In this document: positions 17,239 through 25,127 of the stretch, in pieces | How positions within the stretch are numbered: the stretch's first letter is position 1 | Layout: each line of letters begins with the position of its first letter | Source of the DNA: Chromobacterium phragmitis | Lineage (GTDB): Bacteria; Pseudomonadota; Gammaproteobacteria; Burkholderiales; Chromobacteriaceae | Direction: 5' to 3' | DNA: 64,000 bases | NCBI RefSeq assembly: GCF_003325475.1 | Contig: NZ_CP029495.1 | Coordinates: 1,984,001-2,048,000 of the forward strand | The notes under the pieces: generated by a model | Databases searched by the model: none | Seen by the model: the letters and a program-made list of their open reading frames with translations, nothing else | What the model was told of the DNA's origin: nothing | Position numbers and translations under genes: made by a program

Positions 17239-18615
17239 GTGAGCGTTCCCTCGACTTCCGGCGGTTTGAAGCGCGAGCTGAAAAACCGGCACATTCAGTT
17301 GATCGCATTGGGCGGCGCCATCGGCACCGGCCTGTTCCTCGGTTCGGCCAGCGTGCTGAAGTCCGCCGGCCCCTCGATGATTCTCGGCTATGCGATCGCC
17401 GGCTTCGTCATCTTCCTGATCATGCGCCAGTTGGGCGAAATGCTGACCGAGGAGCCGGTGGCCGGCTCGCTCAGCCATTTCGCCGGCCGCTACTGGGGCC
17501 GATTCCCGGCTTTCCTCGCCGGCTGGAACTACTGGGCGCTGTATGTGCTGGCGGGCATGGCGGAACTGACCGCCGCCGGCGAATACGTCCGCTACTGGTG
17601 GCCGGAGGTGCCGACCTGGCTGACCGCGCTGGTCTGCTTCGCGGCGATCACCGGGGTCAATCTCGCCAGCGTCAAATACTATGGCGAGACCGAGTTCTGG
17701 TTCGCGCTGATCAAGGTGGGCGCGGTGATTTCAATGATCGCGTTCGGCGGCTACCTGCTGCTGTCCGGCACCGGCGGCCCGCAGGCTTCGGTCGGCAATC
17801 TGTGGAACGACGGCGGTTTCTTTCCGCACGGCTCCGGCGGACTGTTCATGTCGATGGCGGTGATCATGTTCTCTTTCGGCGGGCTGGAGCTGATCGGCAT
17901 GGCCGCCGCGGAGACCCGCGATCCGCAGAAAACCATTCCTCGGGCGGTCAACCAGGTGATCTACCGCGTGCTGATCTTCTACATCGGTTCGCTGGCGGTG
18001 CTGTTGTCGCTGTACCCGTGGAGCAAGGTGGCCGCCGGCGGCAGCCCCTTCGTGATGATCTTCGACCAGATCGGCGTTGGTTTCGCCGCGCACGCGCTGA
18101 ACTTCGTGGTGCTGACGGCGGCGCTGTCGGTGTACAACGGCGGCGTTTACGCCACCAGCCGCATGCTGTTCAGCATGGCGGAGCAGGGCAACGCGCCGCG
18201 CGGCCTGGGCAAGGTGGACACGCGCGGCGTGCCGGTGAACGCCACCCTGGCTTCGGCGCTGGCCACCTTCGTCGGCGTGATCGTCAACTATCTGCTGCCC
18301 AGCGGCGCGCTGGCGCTATTGATGTCGCTGGTGGTGACGGCGCTGGTGATCAACTGGGTGCTGATCAGCCTGACCCACCTGAAGTTTCGCCGCGCCCGCG
18401 CCGGCAGCCGCTCGCTGTTTCCGGCGCTGTGGCATCCGTTCGCCAACTGGCTGTGCCTGGGCTTCATGGCGGCGATACTCGGCGTGATGCTGCTCACGCC
18501 CGGCATCGCGGTGTCGGTGTACGTGCTGCCGTTGTGGCTGGGCCTGCTGTGGCTGGGTTTCCGGTTGCGCCGGCCGCCGCGCGCCGAGGGCGGGCTGGCG
18601 GCCGAGAATGCCTGA
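17239..18615 (+). CDS. AroP-type aromatic amino acid permease (copy 2)
   Basis: 458 residues, a tandem paralogue of the permease just upstream. Identity is high over the whole length at both protein and DNA level. Differences include AAGEYVRYWWPEVP and VYNGGVYATSRMLFSMAEQG in place of the copy-1 versions, so substrate preference may differ. The start is GTG with a GGAGG ribosome site 8 nt upstream. It has its own upstream AT-rich region, so the two copies are probably transcribed separately. Confidence 0.9.
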   Translation: MSVPSTSGGLKRELKNRHIQLIALGGAIGTGLFLGSASVLKSAGPSMILGYAIAGFVIFLIMRQLGEMLTEEPVAGSLSHFAGRYWGRFPAFLAGWNYWALYVLAGMAELTAAGEYVRYWWPEVPTWLTALVCFAAITGVNLASVKYYGETEFWFALIKVGAVISMIAFGGYLLLSGTGGPQASVGNLWNDGGFFPHGSGGLFMSMAVIMFSFGGLELIGMAAAETRDPQKTIPRAVNQVIYRVLIFYIGSLAVLLSLYPWSKVAAGGSPFVMIFDQIGVGFAAHALNFVVLTAALSVYNGGVYATSRMLFSMAEQGNAPRGLGKVDTRGVPVNATLASALATFVGVIVNYLLPSGALALLMSLVVTALVINWVLISLTHLKFRRARAGSRSLFPALWHPFANWLCLGFMAAILGVMLLTPGIAVSVYVLPLWLGLLWLGFRLRRPPRAEGGLAAENA

Positions 18616-18754
18616 GCCGGCATGCCGGACTTGACGCCGGAGGGCGCAAGACGGCATGCTTGGACAATGATGAAGCAGATTATTGCATTCCAGACCCAAT
18701 ATTGGTGGTGGCGCGGCTAACCGGCGCGCCAGGAGTGTTTGCATCCGCTTTCCG

Positions 18755-18776
18755 GGCCGCCGTCATGGGCGGCCTT
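18755..18776 (+). terminator. Hairpin downstream of permease copy 2
   Basis: GGCCGCC (18755-18761) pairs with GGCGGCC (18768-18774), then TTGTTG. It is similar in stem and tail to the hairpin after copy 1. It lies about 140 bp after the copy-2 stop and 56 bp before the SNF gene. Confidence 0.45.
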
Positions 18777-18831
18777 GTTGTATCCAGCTTCATCCCGTGC
18801 GGCGGCGAAATATTCTGACTCAGGAGTTGTC

Positions 18832-20145
18832 ATGCCTCGCACGCAATGGGGTTCCCGCCTCGGTTTCATTCTGGCTTCGGCCGGCGCCACGGTGGGCCTC
18901 GGTTCCATCTGGAAATTTCCTTACGTTACCGCCATGAACGGCGGCGGCGCCTTCCTGCTGGTCTATCTGCTGTTCACCTTCACTCTCGGACTGGCCCTGC
19001 TGCAGGCCGAGCTGGCGATAGGACGGGCCGCAGGCTGCGGCGCGGTCGGCGCTTTCGCCAAGCTGGGGACGCCGCGCTGGCGGCTGATCGGTTATGGCGG
19101 CGTGCTGTGCTGTTTCCTGGTGTTCGCCTTTTACAGCGTGGTCGGCGGCTGGACGCTGGGTTATCTGCTGCGCGCGGTGGACGGCCGGGTGATGAGCGAC
19201 GATGTCCACGCGCTGGGTGCGCTGTTCGGCCAGTATGTCGGCGACCCGGTGGAGGCATTGCTGACCCACGCGCTGTTCGCCGGCCTGACGCTGCTGGTGG
19301 TGGCCGGCGGCATCCAGAAGGGCATCGAGCGCGCCGGCAAGCTGCTGATGCCGCTGTTGTTCCTGCTGATGCTGGCGCTGATCGCCCGCGCCTTGACCTT
19401 GCCCGGCGCGATGGCCGGCGTGGAGGCACTGTTCCGGCCGGACTTCGCCAAGCTGACGCCGTCCATGCTGGTGGAAGCGCTCGGATTGGCATGCTTTTCG
19501 CTGTCGGTGGGCGCCGGCTGCATGCTGGCCTATGGCTCTTATCTGGGGCCGGATACCCGGCTCGGCAACTCCGCGCTGTGGGTGACGGGGCTGACCGCGC
19601 TGACCTCGGTGCTGGCCGGGCTGATGATTTTTCCGGCCATCTACGCCTTCGGTCTCGACCCTCAGGCCGGCCCCGGGCTCACCTATATGGTGATGCCGGC
19701 GGTATTCAATCATCTGCCTTACGGCCAGCTGTTCGCGGTGGTGTTCTTCGCGCTGCTGCTGATGGCGGCGCTGACCTCGGCGGTGTCGCTGCTGGAGGTG
19801 GTGGTGATCCTGCCGATAGACGAGTTCGGCGTCAGCCGGCGCAAAGCCACGCTGGCGGTGACCCTGTTGGTGTTTCTGGCCGGGGTGCCGGCGGCGCTGT
19901 CTTTCGGGCCGCTGGCCGACTACAAATTGTTTGGCCGCAATGTGTTCGAGTTGATGGATTACGCCGCGTCCAACGTGCTGCTGCCGCTGGGCTGCATCGG
20001 CACCGCGCTGTTCGCCGGCCGGGTGGCGTGGCCGGCGGTCAGCGAGCAACTGCGCCTGTCCGCGCCAGCGGCGCTGCTCATGCGCGTCGCCTGCCGCTGG
20101 CTGGCGCCGCTGATGATAGGCTTGGTCTTGGCCTACAACCTATAG
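18832..20145 (+). CDS. Sodium-dependent transporter, SNF (neurotransmitter:sodium symporter) family
   Basis: 437 residues with about 11 membrane segments, the usual bacterial form (MhsT/TnaT-like). The first helix has the sodium- and substrate-binding signature GSIWKFPYVTAMNGGGAF. SLSVGAGCMLAYGSYL is in helix 6, and LLMAALTSAVSLLEVVV in helix 8. The start at 18832 has a CAGGAG site. Bacterial members carry tryptophan, tyrosine or other neutral amino acids, which fits its place next to two AroP-type permeases. The gene ends overlapping azlD by 6 bp, convergently. Confidence 0.9.
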   Translation: MPRTQWGSRLGFILASAGATVGLGSIWKFPYVTAMNGGGAFLLVYLLFTFTLGLALLQAELAIGRAAGCGAVGAFAKLGTPRWRLIGYGGVLCCFLVFAFYSVVGGWTLGYLLRAVDGRVMSDDVHALGALFGQYVGDPVEALLTHALFAGLTLLVVAGGIQKGIERAGKLLMPLLFLLMLALIARALTLPGAMAGVEALFRPDFAKLTPSMLVEALGLACFSLSVGAGCMLAYGSYLGPDTRLGNSALWVTGLTALTSVLAGLMIFPAIYAFGLDPQAGPGLTYMVMPAVFNHLPYGQLFAVVFFALLLMAALTSAVSLLEVVVILPIDEFGVSRRKATLAVTLLVFLAGVPAALSFGPLADYKLFGRNVFELMDYAASNVLLPLGCIGTALFAGRVAWPAVSEQLRLSAPAALLMRVACRWLAPLMIGLVLAYNL

Positions 20146-20463
20146 CAGCCAGCGCAGCGCGCCGTAGACGGCGAAGCTGACCACGATGGCCAGCAGCGTC
20201 TTGCCGTTTTTCCAGGCGACGGCGATGGCGACGACGGTGCCGACCAGATAGGCGTTATGCCAGGACAGGTCTATGCTTCCGGCCGGCGCCAGCGCCATCG
20301 GCGCCACCAGCGCCGACAGCACCGCCGCCGGCACGTAGTGCAGCGAGCGGTTCAGCCAGCCGGGAAAGGCCAGCCGCTGGCCGAAGACCAGGAAACTGGC
20401 GCGTATCGCCAGCGTGGCGGCCAGCATGCCGATGATGGCCGCCCAGTGTTGCCATGAGTTCAT
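20140..20463 (-). CDS. azlD: AzlD-type branched-chain amino acid transport protein
   Basis: 107 residues and four hydrophobic segments, beginning MNSWQHWAAIIGMLAATLAIR. It is the small partner of AzlC (YgaH-like). It overlaps azlC by 4 bp (ATGA), the usual coupled arrangement, and its end overlaps the convergent SNF gene by 6 bp. Confidence 0.9.
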   Translation of the reverse strand: MNSWQHWAAIIGMLAATLAIRASFLVFGQRLAFPGWLNRSLHYVPAAVLSALVAPMALAPAGSIDLSWHNAYLVGTVVAIAVAWKNGKTLLAIVVSFAVYGALRWLL

Positions 20464-21170
20464 GCCGCCTCCCGTTTCTGTCCGCGTTCAAGCAGCATGC
20501 CGGCGGCGACGCCGGCCAGCGCCGCCAGCATCAGGTCCAGCTTGTAGGGCAGGCCGCGCGCCAGCAGCGCGACCGCGCCCGCGGCCAGCGCCGCGGCCAG
20601 CGTCGGCCGCCTCTTCAACTGCGGCGCGACGATGGCGGCGAAAGTGGCCACCATCGCGAAATCCAGTCCCAGTCTGTCCAGTCCCGGCACCGAGCGGCCC
20701 AGCGCCACGCCGGCCAGCGTCCATAGCTGCCAGTTCAGATACATGGACAGCGACGATCCCAGCCAATACCACTGGCCGCCGTCCGCGCCCAGGCTGCGGA
20801 AGCGGTGCTCGACCACGGCGAAGGTTTCGTCGGTGAGCCAGAACGCCAGCGGCCAGCGCCAGGCCAGCGGCCAAGGCCGGGCGTACGGCAGCAGCGTGGC
20901 GCTGTACAGCGCGTGGCGCAGGTTGACGACGAAGGTGGTCAGCCAGATCACCGGCAGGGCGGCGCCGGCGGAAACCAGGCTGACGGCGATGAACTGCGAG
21001 GAGCCGGCGAAGACCAGCAGCGACATCGCCGCCGTGGCGGCGGGCGACAGTCCGGCGGCGATGGCCAGGGTGCCGAAGATCACGCCGAACGGCGCCGCGC
21101 CCACCATCATCGGAATGGTGTCGCGCGCGCCGTCCAGCAGCCAGCGGCGGCGGTCGGATAAGGAGGGCAT
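20460..21170 (-). CDS. azlC: AzlC family branched-chain amino acid exporter subunit
   Basis: 236 residues with five to six membrane segments. Typical AzlC/YgaZ segments are PMMVGAAPFGVIFGTLA, FAGSSQFIAVSL, NLRHALYSATL and FWLTDETFAV. With AzlD it forms a two-component exporter of branched-chain amino acids or analogues. An AGGA ribosome site precedes the ATG. An AraC-type regulator gene lies 96 bp upstream on the same strand. Confidence 0.92.
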   Translation of the reverse strand: MPSLSDRRRWLLDGARDTIPMMVGAAPFGVIFGTLAIAAGLSPAATAAMSLLVFAGSSQFIAVSLVSAGAALPVIWLTTFVVNLRHALYSATLLPYARPWPLAWRWPLAFWLTDETFAVVEHRFRSLGADGGQWYWLGSSLSMYLNWQLWTLAGVALGRSVPGLDRLGLDFAMVATFAAIVAPQLKRRPTLAAALAAGAVALLARGLPYKLDLMLAALAGVAAGMLLERGQKREAA

Positions 21171-21266
21171 GGATGAGTCCTGCGTGCGGCGGGGCCGGAC
21201 ATCGGCCCTCTGTTCCTGATGATGGAGCAGGCCGTCCGGCCTGTCTTGAACGATTTTGCGGCCGGC

Positions 21267-21986
21267 TCAGCGGGCGCGCGCCACCCGCAGCTGGTTGCGC
21301 CAGGCCACCGGCGGCAGACCGGTCTCGCGCTTGAACTGGCGGCACAGCTGCCAGGGCGACAGGCCGACGGCCGCCGCCAGTTGCTGCAGCGAGTGGTTGG
21401 CGGCGGGATCGTCGGCCAGCATCTGCCTGACGGTTTCCACGGCGCCGGGGGCGGATGCCTGCTCGTCCGGGCGCAGCCGCATGTATTTGACCAACACCTC
21501 GCTGAACACCGCGGCCAGCGCCGATTCGCGCCGCAGCGCGTCGCGGCTGTCGCGCAGCAGCAGGTGCAGGCTGTCCAGCCGGCGCGCCAGGCCGGGGTCG
21601 ATCACCACGGTGTCGCGGAAATAGGGCAGGCCCGCCTTACCGTTCAGGTCGGCGGCCAGGCCGCCTATCATGTCGACGCCGGGATAGAAGCCGCGATAGG
21701 CCCAGCCGTTTTCGTGGGCGGTTTCGCCGGTGTGCACCTCGCCGGGATTGATCAGCACCAGCGCGCCGACGCCGGCGCGGTGCAGGCCGCCGCGGTGGCG
21801 GTAGGACTGCGCGCCCAGGGTCAGCGTGTTGACGACGAACTGCTCGTGGAAATGGGGCGGGAAGGTCCGCTCGGCGTATTGCGCGTCCAGGCACTCCAGC
21901 GCGCCGAGGTCGTCGGCGCGGAACAGTTCGGAGCGTTCGGCGGAAAGGGCGGGCATGGCGCGGACCTGCGGTGAGGGTCCGCCCAT
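21267..21986 (-). CDS. AraC-family transcriptional regulator lacking the second helix-turn-helix
   Basis: 239 residues from 21986 (a start at 21956, MPALSAERSELF, is equally possible; neither has a strong ribosome site). The N-terminal cupin-like AraC ligand domain is complete (FPPHFHEQFVVNTL, LVLINPGEVHTG). The first DNA-reading helix-turn-helix is present (SLQQLAAAVGLSPWQLCRQF). The protein then stops at RVARAR, about 45 residues before a normal AraC C-terminus, so the second helix-turn-helix is missing. The other two frames after the stop do not encode one. It precedes azlCD on the same strand and may regulate it, if functional. Confidence 0.75.
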   Translation of the reverse strand: MGGPSPQVRAMPALSAERSELFRADDLGALECLDAQYAERTFPPHFHEQFVVNTLTLGAQSYRHRGGLHRAGVGALVLINPGEVHTGETAHENGWAYRGFYPGVDMIGGLAADLNGKAGLPYFRDTVVIDPGLARRLDSLHLLLRDSRDALRRESALAAVFSEVLVKYMRLRPDEQASAPGAVETVRQMLADDPAANHSLQQLAAAVGLSPWQLCRQFKRETGLPPVAWRNQLRVARAR

Positions 21987-22041
21987 TGTGGCAGAGGCGG
22001 CGCGGCTTGTGCGCGCCGGCTTGCTTGGCTTGGGCGCCGCC

Positions 22042-22689
22042 TCAGGAGCCGGCCATGAAGGTGCGGATGCCGGAGCCGACGAATTGCACGCCGATGCAGA
22101 TCAGCAGGAAGCCCATCAGCCGGGTCATCACCTCGCGGCCGCCGCGGCCCAGCCGCTCCGAGATCAGCAGCGACGACTTCAGCGTCAGCCACATGCCGGC
22201 GCAGGTCAGGCCGATGGCGGTAAAGGTCATGAAGAAGGCGATCGCCTTGGCCGGCAGCGTGGCCAGTTCGGCGATTTCGGTGGAGATGCCGATCACCACC
22301 GCGATGGTGCCGGGGCCGCTGATGCCGGGCATGGCCAGCGGGAAGAAGGCGTAGTCCTCGCGCTCGCCGGACTGTTTGGGCGCCTGGCCGGGGTCCTGCG
22401 ACAGGAACAGCATGCGGTAGCCCAGCACCGCCACCACGAAGCCGCCGGCGATGCGCAGCGCGCCGTAGGAAATGCCGAAGGCGGCCATGATCAGGTTGCC
22501 GGCCAGCAGGCTCACCAGCATGATGGCGCCGGCGAACACGCAGGCGCGCTTGGCCTGGGATTCGCGGCGCATGTCGCTCATTTCGCGGGTCAGCGTGATG
22601 AACAGCGGAATCTTGGACAGGGGGTTGGTGATGGTGATCAGGCTGAGCAGACCGCCAAACAGGAATTGCAGCGACAGGGTTTTGAACAT
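22042..22689 (-). CDS. MarC family integral membrane protein
   Basis: 215 residues with six hydrophobic segments. Family segments include TITNPLSKIPLFITLTR at the start, FAGAIMLVSLLAGN, GGFVVAVLGYRML, and FPLAMPGISGPGTIAVVIG. MarC-type proteins (NAAT family) are inner-membrane proteins of uncertain function, once linked to multiple antibiotic resistance and possibly small amino acid transport. It stands alone between the regulator and a divergent copper chaperone gene. Confidence 0.9.
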   Translation of the reverse strand: MFKTLSLQFLFGGLLSLITITNPLSKIPLFITLTREMSDMRRESQAKRACVFAGAIMLVSLLAGNLIMAAFGISYGALRIAGGFVVAVLGYRMLFLSQDPGQAPKQSGEREDYAFFPLAMPGISGPGTIAVVIGISTEIAELATLPAKAIAFFMTFTAIGLTCAGMWLTLKSSLLISERLGRGGREVMTRLMGFLLICIGVQFVGSGIRTFMAGS

Positions 22690-22876
22690 GGCGTGGAATC
22701 GGGTATCTAGCCCGACGATTGTAGAGGCTTGCGCGGGCGGCGGGTAGCTGGCCGGCGCGCTTTAAACCGACGGCATGAAAAGGTGTGGCGGGACGCAGAC
22801 GACTGCGGCAATTTGTCGCGCCGGAGCGGCGGCCGGCCATGATACAGTGGCCCCATTTTTGATCGGAGACTCCGCG

Positions 22877-23332
22877 ATGAAACGTTTCGCCGCCGCCTTG
22901 TTCGCTCTGTGCCTGTCCGGCCTGGCCGCCGCCCACTCCTTCCAGCTGGGCGCCATTCACATCGGCCATCCGTGGAGCCGCGCGATGCCGGCAGCCAGCC
23001 CGACCGGCGGCGTCTACCTGTCGCTGGAGAACCAGGGCAAGACCGAGGACAAGCTGGTGTCGGCCAGCACGCCGCGCGCCGAGCGCGCCGAGCTGCACAC
23101 CCATGTCAACGACAACGGCGTGATGCGGATGCGCAAGGTGGAAGGCGGGGTGGCGATCGCGCCGGGCCAGACCGTCAAGTTCGCGCCGGGCAGCTACCAC
23201 GTGATGCTGATGGGACTGAAGCAGCCGCTGAAGGTGGGCGACCGCTTCCCGCTGACGCTGAATTTCGAAAAGGCGGGCAAGGTGGATGTGCAGGTGGTGG
23301 TGCAGGAAGGCAACGACGACCACGCGCACTGA
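22877..23332 (+). CDS. PCu(A)C-type periplasmic copper chaperone
   Basis: 151 residues. A short signal peptide (ALCLSGLAAA) precedes HSFQLGAIHIGHPWSRAMP. The copper-binding histidine/methionine motif is visible: HTHVND, GVMRMRKV, then SYHVMLMGL. Such proteins deliver Cu(I) to cytochrome oxidase. The C-terminus NDDHAH adds further histidines. The start has a CGGAGA ribosome site; the open frame upstream is longer but lacks a signal peptide. Confidence 0.92.
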   Translation: MKRFAAALFALCLSGLAAAHSFQLGAIHIGHPWSRAMPAASPTGGVYLSLENQGKTEDKLVSASTPRAERAELHTHVNDNGVMRMRKVEGGVAIAPGQTVKFAPGSYHVMLMGLKQPLKVGDRFPLTLNFEKAGKVDVQVVVQEGNDDHAH

Positions 23333-23692
23333 TAGCGCTACCAAGCATCGCTCGCAGCAGCTTGCGGCCGTTTTCGGCGGCAAGCTGCTGTTTTTTTGGG
23401 GAATGGCCGACGTTGCGCCGAAGTTACATGCTGCTTCGCAGCAATGCTAAGGCCGACCATTCCGGGCTTTACAGTCCGGCCTCGGCTGGGCACACTGGCC
23501 CGAGCAACACCGTTTGAACAAGACGACTATCCGCGACGCCGGCCCCCGACTCGGCACTGCGCCAAGTCTGCCTGACAAAAGAGAACGATGGAGGAGACGG
23601 GTGTCCGCACCCGCAAAACAAGCTGCAAACAGGGGGTCGGCGCCACTTTTTGCGCTATGCTGTCGTTTTGTCTCCTTCCCGCCTTTCCCATC
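23333..23692. other. Intergenic region after the copper chaperone gene
   Basis: 360 bp. The first 65 bp hold a strong terminator. The rest has an imperfect inverted pair around GGAATGGCCGAC (near 23400) and GGCCGACCATTCC (near 23450) and a GGGTGTCCGCACCC palindrome near 23598, but no supported gene. A structured RNA cannot be excluded. Confidence 0.5.
23356..23397 (+). terminator. Strong rho-independent terminator
   Basis: AGCAGCTTGC (23356-23365) pairs with GCAAGCTGCT (23380-23389), with further internal pairing, followed by seven T. Confidence 0.9.
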
Positions 23693-23992
23693 ATGCATCC
23701 GTCCGACACTTCCGCCGCGCTTCCCCGCGTCGTCATTCATTATTGCACCGGCTGCCGTTGGCTATTGCGCGCCGGCTGGCTGGCGCAGGAGCTGCTGACC
23801 ACCTTTGAGAAAGAGTTGTCGGAAGTGGCGCTGCGCCCCGGCAGCGGCGGCGTGTTCCGCGTCGAGGTGGACGGCGAGCCGTTGTGGGATCGCAAGCGGG
23901 ATGATGGCTTTCCCGAGCTCAAAGTCCTCAAGCAGCGGTTGCGCGACCGCATCGCCCCGGACAAGCCGCTGGGGCACAGCGATCGTCCCTGA
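23693..23992 (+). CDS. SelT/SelW/SelH-like (Rdx family) thioredoxin-fold protein
   Basis: 99 residues from the ATG at 23693. VVIHYCTGCRWLLRAGWLAQE carries the CxxC redox motif of the Rdx family at the usual N-terminal position. In eukaryotic relatives the second position is selenocysteine; here both are cysteine. The C-terminal half (FRVEVDGEPLWDRKRDDGFP) is the conserved substrate-side segment. Function is unknown beyond likely thiol redox activity. dinB begins 6 bp after its stop. Confidence 0.87.
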   Translation: MHPSDTSAALPRVVIHYCTGCRWLLRAGWLAQELLTTFEKELSEVALRPGSGGVFRVEVDGEPLWDRKRDDGFPELKVLKQRLRDRIAPDKPLGHSDRP

Positions 23993-23998
23993 GCCTTG

Positions 23999-25126
23999 AT
24001 GAACGCCCCGCAACGCAAGATCATCCACGTCGACTGCGACTGCTTCTACGCCGCCATCGAGATGCGCGACGACCCCTGCCTGCGGGATGTGCCGCTGGCG
24101 GTGGGCGGCCGGCCGGAGACGCGCGGCGTGGTCGCCACCTGCAATTACATCGCCCGCCGCTACGGCGTGCATTCGGCGATGTCGTCGGCGCGCGCGCTCA
24201 GGCTGTGCCCGGAACTGGTGATCCTGCCGCCGGACATGGCGCGCTACCGGCTGGCCAGCCAGCAGATCATGGCCATTTACCAGCGCTACACCGACGTGAT
24301 CGAGCCGCTGTCGCTGGACGAGGCCTATCTGGACGTCACCGGCCAGCCGCACGAGCAGGGCAGCGCCACCTTGATGGCGGAGGCGATACGGCGGCAGATA
24401 CGCGAGGAGGTGGGCATCACCGCCTCGGCCGGCATCGCGCCCAATAAATTCCTGGCCAAGGTGGCCAGCGACTGGAACAAGCCGGACGGCCAGTTCCTGA
24501 TCCGTCCGCGCGACATCGACGCCTTCGTCGTCACCTTGCCGGTGGAGAAGATACACGGCGTCGGACGCGTCACCGCCGAACGGCTGCACCGGCTGGGCAT
24601 ACGCAGCTGCGGCGATCTCAGGCGCTGGTCGCCCGCCGATCTGTTCCGCCATTTCGGCAGTTTCGGCGAACGGCTGCTGGCGCTGTCGCAGGGCCGCGAC
24701 GAGCGGCCGGTGTCCACCGACCGCAGCCGCAAGACGATCAGCGTCGAGGAGACTTACGCGCAGGATCTGCCCGACCTCGCCAGCTGCCTGGCCAAGCTGC
24801 CGGAGCTGGCGGATCGGCTGCAGGCGCGGCTGGCGCGCAGCGGCAGCCCGGCGTTCAAGGGTTTGTCGGTGAAACTCAAGTTCGACGATTTCAGCCAGAC
24901 CACGGTGGAACAACCGGGCTACGGGTTGTCGATGGCGGCGTTAGGCCAGTTGCTGCGCACCGGCTACGCCCGCGGCGCCCGCCCGGTGCGTTTGCTGGGC
25001 GTAGGCGTGAAGCTGGCCGACGACTTCGACCTGCCGCGCCAGCTGCGGCTGTTCGGCCGCGACGGCCGGCCGCTGCCGGACAGCGCGCCGGCCGGCGAGG
25101 AAAGCCCGCCGGCGGAACCAGCCTAG
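23999..25126 (+). CDS. dinB: DNA polymerase IV (translesion, Y family)
   Basis: 375 residues. The palm signatures HVDCDCFYAAIEM and SLDEAYLDVTG hold the catalytic acidic residues. IAPNKFLAKVASDWNKP and a helix-hairpin-helix segment (VEKIHGVGRVTAERL) follow, then the little finger domain. The C-terminus is family-length, ending in a short acidic tail without an obvious QxxLxLF-type clamp motif except QLRLFG (about 348-353), which probably serves. No LexA box was recognised upstream. Confidence 0.94.
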   Translation: MNAPQRKIIHVDCDCFYAAIEMRDDPCLRDVPLAVGGRPETRGVVATCNYIARRYGVHSAMSSARALRLCPELVILPPDMARYRLASQQIMAIYQRYTDVIEPLSLDEAYLDVTGQPHEQGSATLMAEAIRRQIREEVGITASAGIAPNKFLAKVASDWNKPDGQFLIRPRDIDAFVVTLPVEKIHGVGRVTAERLHRLGIRSCGDLRRWSPADLFRHFGSFGERLLALSQGRDERPVSTDRSRKTISVEETYAQDLPDLASCLAKLPELADRLQARLARSGSPAFKGLSVKLKFDDFSQTTVEQPGYGLSMAALGQLLRTGYARGARPVRLLGVGVKLADDFDLPRQLRLFGRDGRPLPDSAPAGEESPPAEPA

Positions 25127-25127
25127 G

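Noticed and set aside
17106..18818. A 570-codon plus-strand frame overlapping permease copy 2
   Set aside because: It is the same strand but another frame. The permease frame matches AroP along its length and has a GGAGG site.
21171..21266. Frameshift continuation of the AraC regulator
   Set aside because: The two other frames after the stop were read and neither resembles a second helix-turn-helix, so a single-base error does not explain the truncation.
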